Shown here: positions 56,996 through 64,000 of the stretch, one piece after another
How the letters are laid out: each line of letters opens with the position of its first letter
How positions within the stretch are numbered: position 1 is the stretch's first letter
Assembly: GCA_033398695.1 (NCBI GenBank)
Contig: CM065802.1
Span: 137,750,096-137,814,095, forward strand
Origin: Orobanche coerulescens
Lineage: Eukaryota > Streptophyta > Magnoliopsida > Lamiales > Orobanchaceae
DNA length: 64,000 bases
Reading direction: 5' to 3'
Position numbers and translations under genes: made by a program
Notes under the pieces: model-generated
Seen by the model: the letters and a program-made list of their open reading frames with translations, nothing else
Database searches by the model: none
Told to the model about the DNA's origin: nothing

Positions 56996-57741
56996 ACTAG
57001 ACACTATACATGTGTTAATGCAAATCAAGACCGACTGATTACTAGTGTATCCAATACGACTAGATCATAATGCTTTGGCCAAAGACTTATGATCTTATTT
57101 CCCATTAACCGTATAAGACATTCGCCTGCTCACTAACAGGAGAGAATCCTTTATTGGCGTACAGTAAAGACTGCTACCTACCCGTATAGTCCGCACTTCG
57201 AGATTAACCCAGCGATTAAGTAAATGAGTCTAACTACTCTAATGACAACCTCAACGTCACAGGCACATCTCTTACTAAACCCTCAAGTCAAAGGTCCACG
57301 TATACTATCACAACCTTTCGATTCGTCATCAACTCTCCAAGAGTGAATATCGTGTGACTGAATCAAGTATGAGTCGTGTTTGAGTACACTGGTCCCACCA
57401 ATATACTTATAGCTATGCTATAAAGACATGCACATGTCCTAGCATCAGTTATACAAGTCTTACTCAAAACTTAATGCCCAATTAAGTTTATCGACTTGCG
57501 AACGGTTTACGTAAATAAGCTTTAAACACTTCCAGTGCATTTTCTCTTATCCGATAACTAGGGTGGAATGTTTGCTCTTGTTTACATTGACTTCACTTTA
57601 ATGTTTACCATATCAAGAATGCATTTGAATACAATAAACAATGAATGAATCATATTGTCTTTTATTAATTATTCCATAAGTACAAGTACAATGCCCCTTC
57701 TCTCTCATCACCTGAGTGGCATTCGAGGGCATATTCTAACA
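56990..57741 (-). repeat. 5' LTR of element 8, truncated
   Basis: Matches 55077-55822 of the 3' LTR. The break point falls in ttactgttgactagacac versus tactgtttactagacac, so a few shared bases (actgtt) probably served as microhomology for the deletion. Confidence 0.85.
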
Positions 57742-58150
57742 CTGGTTGTGTCAGAGAGATGACATCATGATATAGTTATTTGGTGTTGCAGCGACTCTTT
57801 TTAGTGACCCGTTACAAGTGCCATGGGATACAGCTTCATTTGGCTGTGGTGGTGCTGACATTCCCTTGTACATAAGTTACAATGATCTTTTGAAAATCAT
57901 TCAAGGAAAGCAGTGGCTTAGCTTATCGATTATACAGTTTTGGACTTTGTAAGTAATTCTTTACACGCATATAGGTATTTATAAAAATTGAATATGGGCA
58001 CGATGGATGAGGATTAATATTGATATTTTGATCCTCAATCCATACAAAATATGAGAAATAAGGGAGAGGAGACCTCCGGATACATCACTTCACGTATGTC
58101 GGATGCAAAAAAACAGATATACCTTGGAGCTTACCATCATGAGTAAGTAT
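57742..58150 (+). pseudogene. CACTA-associated ULP1-like protease fragment
   Basis: Continues the 53551 fragment. Near 57790-57950: VPWDTASFGCGGADIPLYIS, YNDLLKIIQGKQWLSLSIIQ, FWTL followed by GTAAGT, a clean exon end. Near 58025-58140: DPQSIQNMRNKG, EETSGYITSRMSDAKKQIYL, GAYHHE then GTAAGTAT. The exon-by-exon pattern ('GFLxPQSIQ ... YLGAY') is what I expect just before the catalytic His of the ULP1-like domain. No further exon is recognised. Confidence 0.6.
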
Positions 58151-58602
58151 AGATTTATAAATTGTATCTATGTTATATTTGCATATTTTCTCCTCTTTTC
58201 TCTAAATTGATTTTGAAAAGATCTAACATTCGTGTCACTACGCTTTTTTTTCTCTAAAAGAGTCTTAATGTTTCTTTCACGTCCTTGTAGATTTTTATAT
58301 TAATAATTATGTAAGTATATATCTTTAGATAGGTTTGATATGGAAAAATTAAATAATCCCGGCCCTCCCCTCGCTTGTAATACGTTTGTTAATGTAGTGA
58401 GCATTGACAACTTTTGGTCATTATTCCCACAAAAGGGGTTGTTTTGTGGTTTTGCTCACTACACCATAAGCCCGATACTCGCATTAAGTCCGTAGTCCAA
58501 AACTAAGTTTTAACTTGTAGTATTTACTTGGAAAATATATTATATGTTCAGTTCATAATACATTAGTACTTCTTTCGAACAATGTCGTGACCGCGTTTAA
58601 GG
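58151..58602. other. unassigned AT-rich stretch
   Basis: Probably intron or flank of the ULP1-like gene. It contains an inverted pair GTAGTGAGCA / TGCTCACTAC (about 58397-58468) enclosing a second hairpin CACAAAA...TTTTGTG. Nothing else is recognised. Confidence 0.35.
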
Positions 58603-59803
58603 TGATGGGGGGTATACATACAAGTAAATACAAACGCAAACGATTACTGGACTACAAAGAGGGATCAGCCGAACTTGTTCTTCCTCATAACTCTCGATTT
58701 TTCTTTTTTTCCAAGTAATTCCAATTTATGGCAAGAATTGAAGTGTTATATCAATTGTGGAATCAAAGACACAAGTCAAGATCCATAATTAAACACTTAG
58801 AAAAAAAATTGAAATCCCTTGTGTAGGTATGAAGCTCACGGCCGAACCCCTCTTTGTGTTCTATTTATATGCTTTAGACTACTTTAGGGAGCTTAAGGAG
58901 GATTAGCGTTAAGACTCCTAGTGCATCCCAACTTTCCATATTAAGCCCTTCCTAATATGGTTGAGTTCACGAATATCAACTCAATTCACTAAAGAATTAA
59001 TATTGCTCTTCCAACCGAAATATTAATTTACAAAATCGGGCTCCTTATTTAAATATATTATTTTTCGTGTCTAATATATTGAATGTCCATTAATTAATTT
59101 AAGCTACTGACAGCTTTAATGAATTAATTTCTTATCCAAGAGTAGTACCACTCGAACCTTATTATTTAAATCCACCTGCAGGATTTAATATAATAATCAT
59201 TATCGAGCTCCTCAAATGGACATCATCAACCTGCATGAGTCGGGACATGATTTATAGTTATAATAATAATTGTCATATAAATAATATTATTGCCCATGAT
59301 ACGAAGCTTATTGAGTCAATCAGTGTGACTCTCAACCATGGTAAATCAAATAAGTAAATATTATAAATACACAATTAAATATTATATACCTAGAATTAAG
59401 AAATAATAATTATCCAACATTTACGTCCTTCTTACAGTCAGTACAGAAGACACTATCTCACTGTGATCCACTTCAACGTATGAAAATACGCTAATGCATG
59501 CTAATAGTCAAGACCAACTAATCTCAAACATACATTACAATCTTTCATATAATTTATCTAGTAATTATATAGGTTGTGAACTATTATATTATTTTATAAG
59601 GCACCAATAATGTGATCTTCCGTGTGGCACCAACACACTGCATTATCTACAATATAAAATAATTAGACAATATATTTTCATAACCATAAAGTGAATAAAT
59701 ATGCGAAACATGTTATTATATGTAATTAACATTCTCATGGGTAGTTATAGGGAAATAAAGTAATACAAGCATAAAGTATGCTTTGCAGTATACAACCCTA
59801 ACA
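58603..59803 (-). repeat. copia-type LTR, probably solo
   Basis: Minus orientation starts TGTTAGGGTTGTATACTGC (59803), has a TATA box (minus GCATATAAATAGAAC, near 58862-58876) and ends near ATACCCCCCATCA (58603, uncertain). No neighbouring copia coding sequence exists, so a solo LTR is likely. No clear duplication was found at its flanks. Confidence 0.5.
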
Positions 59804-59946
59804 ATATGTACTCTTTTGATACTGGCGCTTCACATTACTCTATATCTGCATCTTGCTTGAGTCGATTCCATCTACATAATTTAGTCGAGTGCGAGCCGTA
59901 TGTGATTGGTCTAACTAACGATAGAAAAATTATGGGAATCAAGAAG
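59804..59946 (+). pseudogene. divergent gypsy retropepsin fragment
   Basis: SFDTGASHYSISASCLSRFH and VECEPYVIGLTNDRKIMGIK align with the element 3 protease (LFDSGATHSF..., [16 protein letters not shown]), with DTG instead of DSG. It is cut at 59946 by the LTR of element 9, so only about 48 codons remain. Confidence 0.55.
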
Positions 59947-61965
59947 TGTAATATCCGTAATTTTTCCATTTTTAGCGGTTTCCATTTTTGGGGTATGTCT
60001 ATTTTTGTCGACTCGCTTGTAACCGTTTCGACATTTTGAATCTATTTTGTTCTTGGAGTTTTTCCATTTGGACGAGTTTTGATGATGTTTTCACGTAATT
60101 TCATTTTATGACATGTTTTGCCGTATGAACGTTCGATTCTTGTAAAACTCGTTCGTTTCCGTTGTTTCTTGGTTTGTACAAGTTCGTATGGTTGAGTTGG
60201 TCATGTGGAGACTTTCGGTTTGTAAATCCGACGTCGTTTCGTGATTTTCGGGCACTTGGGCCATTTTTGTAATTTCCTAATAGTTTAGGGAATCTTGTTT
60301 CGTTGTCGCATTACGGACCCTTCGGTGGTCGGAATTGTATTTCTCTTTCAGCGCTTAGCTCCGTCGTCTTGTATGCTTCGGCGTCTATGTTCTGGATTAC
60401 GGTTTGAAGTGCGTTTCGTTTTGTACCTTGAGCGTATCTGATATGAGCGGCGATCTTGAAGCTCAATGTGTAGGTAGCGCCACGCTACCTGTTGCCTTGC
60501 GTGCGCTACCAATGTGCGATTAGCGTGCGCTAACTCGTTATTGTTAGCGTGCGCTAGCGATTGGCGGCGGTAGCTCGGACCGGCCTCGGCCCGTTAGCGT
60601 GCGCTATACATGCTAGTTAGCGTGCGCTAACTTCACATTTTTAAAGATTAGGGGCAGTTTAGTTTCAGCATTATTTTTCATTCTTTTCCTTTCCTTCCCT
60701 TCCTACGGGCGATTTTGGCGATTCAGAGCAGATTGTGGAGAGTAATCGGCGGAGTTCCCTTCCAGTCCAATTCTTGTGTCTTGAGCATAACACACCACCA
60801 TCTAAACCCATCTCCATCGTCCGAATCCAAGGTAATTCCTCAGGAACCCTAATTTTGACGTTCTTGGGGGATTTCGGGATTTTAGGGTTTAGTTCCGAAA
60901 TGTTCATCTATATTACGATATTCTTCACCGATTGTGATTATTGAATGATTCCAAATCCAGTTTCCTTGATTTTAATCCGCGAATTATCAATACGGGGAGA
61001 TTTTGCGTAAACCCTCACCCGTATTGATTGAATGTCTTTTGTCGTTAATTGTAATCGGGGTTTTGGGAGTATTCCTTTCGATTATTGATGTCCGTTGGGA
61101 CTGAGTTATGCTAATTCTTCGTTTAGGAACCGTCGTTTTCCATTCGGATCATCCGTAGTCATTTTTCACTTCCGATTCTTCGAAGAATGTCTCAAAGGAA
61201 AGTACTTTTCATTTGTTTACATGTTCTAGTATTTGAATTATGGCTGTATCGTGGTTGTTGTGGATGGTTATGTGTATGTTCACCTAGGGACGATCCGACG
61301 GGGCCTCTAGGGATACGTATTGCCGTGAGTGTGCGTATCGTGAATTGTGGTTAGCCACCCAGGGATGTCCGACGGGACTCGGCGGGGTACGGTGGCCGTG
61401 AGTCTCGTACCAACGGTTAACTTTGAATTGTGATTTGTTGGAGATAATGTGTTTTGTGATTGTAAATATTCCGGAATATAAAATGTTTTCTAAAATGACT
61501 TTTTGGCGCATATATTCATCTGATTAGAATGTAGTTCAAATGGATTGTACTTGCACTAGCAGTTGTCGCTAACCCCTTAAATGGGGGAAATACTTTTTTG
61601 TATTTCAGGTATTGATCGTGGGGATAAACGAGCACTCGGGACGTATGAGGATGATGGGCAAGCATGATATTGTCCAGTATTTGATTTTCGATGTTATGTC
61701 TGTCGGTTACTATTGATGTCTGATTTTGGGATTTATGTATTATAAAATTGGTTTAAGTACTCGAGTACTTCCTGTTTGAAATTGTTAATGTTGTGTTCCC
61801 GTTTTGGGAAATGGATTTGATGTCAGAATTTAATTGTCGGTTTGTAGTCTTTTATTTGAATTGTCGTTTTATTAATGATAGCTTGTTGGTATGTTAGCCT
61901 GGTGGATTCCACAGTGTGGGGTCCACGGCGCTGTAATATGCCCTGAACGTCTTGGGGGTGTTACA
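59947..61965 (+). repeat. 5' LTR of element 9
   Basis: 2,019 bases, TGTAATATCCG...GGGGGTGTTACA. Word array 60475-60635, donor-like CCAAGGTAATTCC near 60830, paired CCGACGGG repeats (61290-61400), CCCC/GGGG hairpin 61573-61587, acceptor-like TTGTATTTCAG near 61608, terminal hairpin 61902-61926, then GGCGCTGTAATATGCCC. Confidence 0.9.
60475..60635 (+). repeat. TAGCGTGCGCTA word array (element 9 LTR)
   Basis: Six words in 160 bases: TAGCGCCACGCTA (variant), TTGCGTGCGCTA, TTAGCGTGCGCTAA, TTAGCGTGCGCTAG, TTAGCGTGCGCTAT and TTAGCGTGCGCTAA. No canonical TATA follows, only cacatttttaaaga. Confidence 0.88.
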
Positions 61966-61970
61966 GAATA

Positions 61971-61982
61971 TGGTATCAGAGC
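61971..61982 (+). other. primer-binding site of element 9
   Basis: TGGTATCAGAGC followed by TTAGG, an exact initiator-Met type site five bases after the LTR. Confidence 0.88.
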
Positions 61983-62189
61983 TTAGGTTTATGGATACCT
62001 AGGCTGTCGGTCATTTGGGTCTAGTTAAGTGTCGTTTTTGGGACAGTATCACTGCTATGCCATCATCTCAGTACGCCGGTGCTCGTAAGTTTTCCTAACT
62101 TGACTCGTTTCACCGTTCTGTTCTATTCCTGTCTTAGTATCTTTTGCGTTTTGCGTTTGAATTGTACTTACCCGTTGCTTCTTCAGAAT

Positions 62190-63400
62190 TCCTGCTGGTA
62201 GAGGACGCGGACGCGGTAGGGGACGTGGCGCAGCCGGTGGGGCGGCCATGTCCGATCACTCGGGAACTGGTTCGGCGACGCCTTCTTTGTCGAACAGTAT
62301 TCCCCCCAGTTCCGGAGGTCAACAGGACCAGTCTGCTAGCTCCGGTAATGCTCATGAGAATGTTGGAGTGGCCAACATATTGCAGCAAGTAGCGAACCAG
62401 ATGACGCTGCGGACTCAGGCCGTTCTGGTCGGCCATGCTAATGCTAACCGGTTCCGCCTCTGGATCCGGTAATGATAAGCTACTTCGGGACGTGATTCGT
62501 ATGCGTCCTCCGCAGTTTGATGGTGCTTCCGACCCTTCGGTTGGGAGAATTGGCTATTTGAGATGGAGAAAGTGTTTGAGGTGCTAATTGTTCCGAGGAG
62601 AGGAAAGTACCCATTGCTCGGTACTTCCTCGCCAAGGAGGCGGCGACATGGTGGCAAGCGGTGAAACCGCGCGACCGGGCAGCTACGTGGGCGAGTTCCG
62701 GGAGCCGATGGAAGGCGAATTTTGTCCGTGGCCGGTGAAAGAGGAGGATCCGAGCCTTCTTTGAGGCTAAGCCCCAAGATGTTCCTATTTCTCAAGCTAT
62801 CAAGGACTACAATCAACAGTGCACTATGTGAGAAACCAAGTCGAGATGAGCTTGATAAGATCCGCCACTTTGATATGCGGATGAAGCCGAGGGTGCGCCA
62901 CTACATGTGCAGTGCAGGGTGCACGACTTTGAAAGATTATCGAGAATAAAGCGATGGCTTACGAGATGTCGTTTTACTGCGGCAGAGACGGCAGTGAAGG
63001 AAAGAAGCAGAAGACCTCGGTCGGTTTTCGGGAGGCAAGTCGGGAGGGTATCAGAAGGCTCGGTCTGGTTCGCGAGTCTTGGAGTCGATCGCCATCGGTT
63101 GGTCGAGGAACGGTTCTAGGTCTGCTCTCTGCTGGTTCCGTTCGTGGTCCTACATGCTTCAAGCTGATCGTCAGGGCCACATGATGAGTGAGTGTGATAG
63201 GCCTCCGATTCGGTGTCTTGCTTGTGGTCGTATGGGTCACCGTGCTAAGTTTTGTACGGATGCGGCTCGGGCTCCGATTACTCGGATATCTGCTCCAGTG
63301 CGGAGAGCCGAGTGTGAATCAGGGCAAGCAGGTTCCTCGGCCAGCAGAGTTTTGGTAGAGGTCGAGGTCGTGGTCGGCCTTCTAGAGGGGAGCTTCTAGT
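62190..63400 (+). pseudogene. gag of element 9, heavily frameshifted
   Basis: IPAGRGRGRGRGRGAAGGAA near 62188-62250 repeats the Arg-Gly start of the other gags. VANILQQVANQM follows, then shifted fragments RMRPPQFDGASDP, LAKEAATWWQAVKPRD-like, GEFCPWPVK, RNQVE and MAYEMSFY. The nucleocapsid near 63150-63270 shows RQGHMMSECDRP and a good zinc knuckle CLACGRMGHRAKFC (CX2CX4HX4C). More than ten frame changes; clearly dead. Donor-like CTCGTAAGTTTTCC at about 62085 lies in the leader. Confidence 0.78.
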
Positions 63401-63429
63401 GCGGGTGCATTCCGCCCCGTGTGTATGAG

Positions 63430-64000
63430 ATGAGGCGAGCCGAGATCCCGACGCGACGGTGGCTACAGGTACCGTCCACATCCTTGACCATCCTGTTCCG
63501 TATTGTTCGATTAAGTGCTACGCATTCTTTTATATCTATGGATTGTGTGCGTAAATGCTGCATGTTGATTGCCTTGTTGCTTGTGAGCCTTTTGTTGTTA
63601 GACTTCTAGCGGGGATAGCATCGTAGGGGACCGTGAGATTAGAGATTTTTACGTGAGTATCGCGGGGAGGGATTGGCCTTCTAATCGATTGCGGTAGATA
63701 TTAGAGATAAGGATTTGATCGGTGAGGATTGGATGGACCGTCATGGGGCGATCATGAATTATAGAACGAGGCTGTTTCGATGTTAGCCTCCGATGGTACC
63801 AAACATTCTTTTGTAGGGCGTAAGCGGGTAGCAGAGATTGCCGATCGCGCTTTGAGGCGGTGAGACTTCTTCGGGAGGTTGCACGGGCTATTGTTGTTGC
63901 GCTTTGAGATCGGAAGAAGGGGAGTCGAGCTCTCGTCTATTCCGGTAGTATGTGAGTATCCCGACGTTTTTCCGGATGAGTTGCGGGTTTGCCGCCGGCC
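63430..64000 (+). pseudogene. protease and RT start of element 9, broken
   Basis: YEMRRAE, then in shifting frames a degraded retropepsin site (ttcgattaagtgctacgcattc, FDxSATHSF region), SFISMDCVR, a [24 protein letters not shown] flap region near 63715-63770, and [13 protein letters not shown] near 63945. The window ends before RT motifs. Confidence 0.7.

Larger units (their letters stand above)
53955..57741 (-). mobile_element. deleted Ty1/copia element, minus strand (element 8)
   Basis: 3' LTR 53955-55822 (TGTTGGGATTCC... in plus), then minus-strand RNase H and RT, then the surviving part of the 5' LTR (56990-57741). Flanks CCGGT (53950-53954) and CTGGT (57742-57746) are a target duplication with one change. 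Everything from the PBS through gag, protease, integrase and the first half of RT, plus the end of the 5' LTR, is gone. Confidence 0.82.
59947..64000 (+). mobile_element. Tekay/Del-type chromovirus pseudogene (element 9), 5' part
   Basis: 5' LTR, PBS, then a heavily frameshifted gag and the start of pol up to the window edge. Gag and protease words are clearly homologous to elements 2 and 3 but more diverged. The target duplication should be agaag (59942-59946); the partner is outside the window. Confidence 0.85.

Noticed and set aside
62974..63240. Minus-strand frames opposite the element 9 gag
   Set aside because: Antisense shadows of a gag whose sense zinc knuckle is clear.
1..64000. An integrated plant pararetrovirus or another virus
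   Set aside because: No movement protein, coat protein or pararetroviral order; all RT segments sit in LTR elements with Ty3/gypsy or Ty1/copia domain order.

Overview
This window reads as nuclear, transposon-saturated DNA from a flowering plant. Every recognisable protein belongs to a plant transposable element, the primer-binding sites are plant initiator-Met tRNA sites, and I see no rRNA, functional tRNA or ordinary host gene. The species cannot be named from the sequence.

Layout: (1) 1-8692, plus strand, the 3' part of a Tat/Retand-like Ty3/gypsy element. It has a broken RT, a degenerate RNase H, an acquired second RNase H, a broken integrase, a long antisense gene and a 3' LTR. (2) It sits inside the 3' LTR of a minus-strand Tekay/Del-type chromovirus (8693-16338). 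(3) That element sits inside the 5' LTR of a related plus-strand chromovirus (16339-33298), whose protease active site is split by (4) a minus-strand, non-coding large retrotransposon derivative with perfect CGCAT target duplications (19515-28163). (5) Element 3 in turn lies inside a decayed SIRE-like Ty1/copia gag-pol (33299-36118). (6) A probable copia LTR hosts a miniature TRIM element (36566-48239), which is split by another large non-coding LTR element with GAGTA duplications (36763-47450). The 3' LTR of that element carries a CACTA transposon (43749-45198). (7) 49484-53550 holds an unidentified ORF and a truncated Tekay-like derivative. (8) 53551-58150 is a CACTA-type DUF8039/ULP1-like gene remnant split by a deleted copia element. 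(9) 58603-59803 is a copia LTR. (10) From 59947 to the window end is a further chromovirus pseudogene.

The most interesting signal is in the LTRs, not the proteins. Six otherwise diverged Tekay-type LTR families share one leader architecture: an array of GC-rich palindromic words in U3, usually just upstream of a TATA box; a possible spliced leader; a GAGGCAA box; a paired repeat with a CCGACGGG core; a small CCCC/GGGG hairpin; and, just before the LTR end and primer-binding site, a 9-bp hairpin whose pairing is kept by compensatory changes, followed by a GGYGCTGTAATAT box. The palindromic word changes between families while its position is kept, and the unrelated Tat LTR at 7735-8692 shows a similar layout. 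The non-coding derivatives keep these signals plus the primer-binding and polypurine sites, as expected if they depend on proteins from coding Tekay elements.
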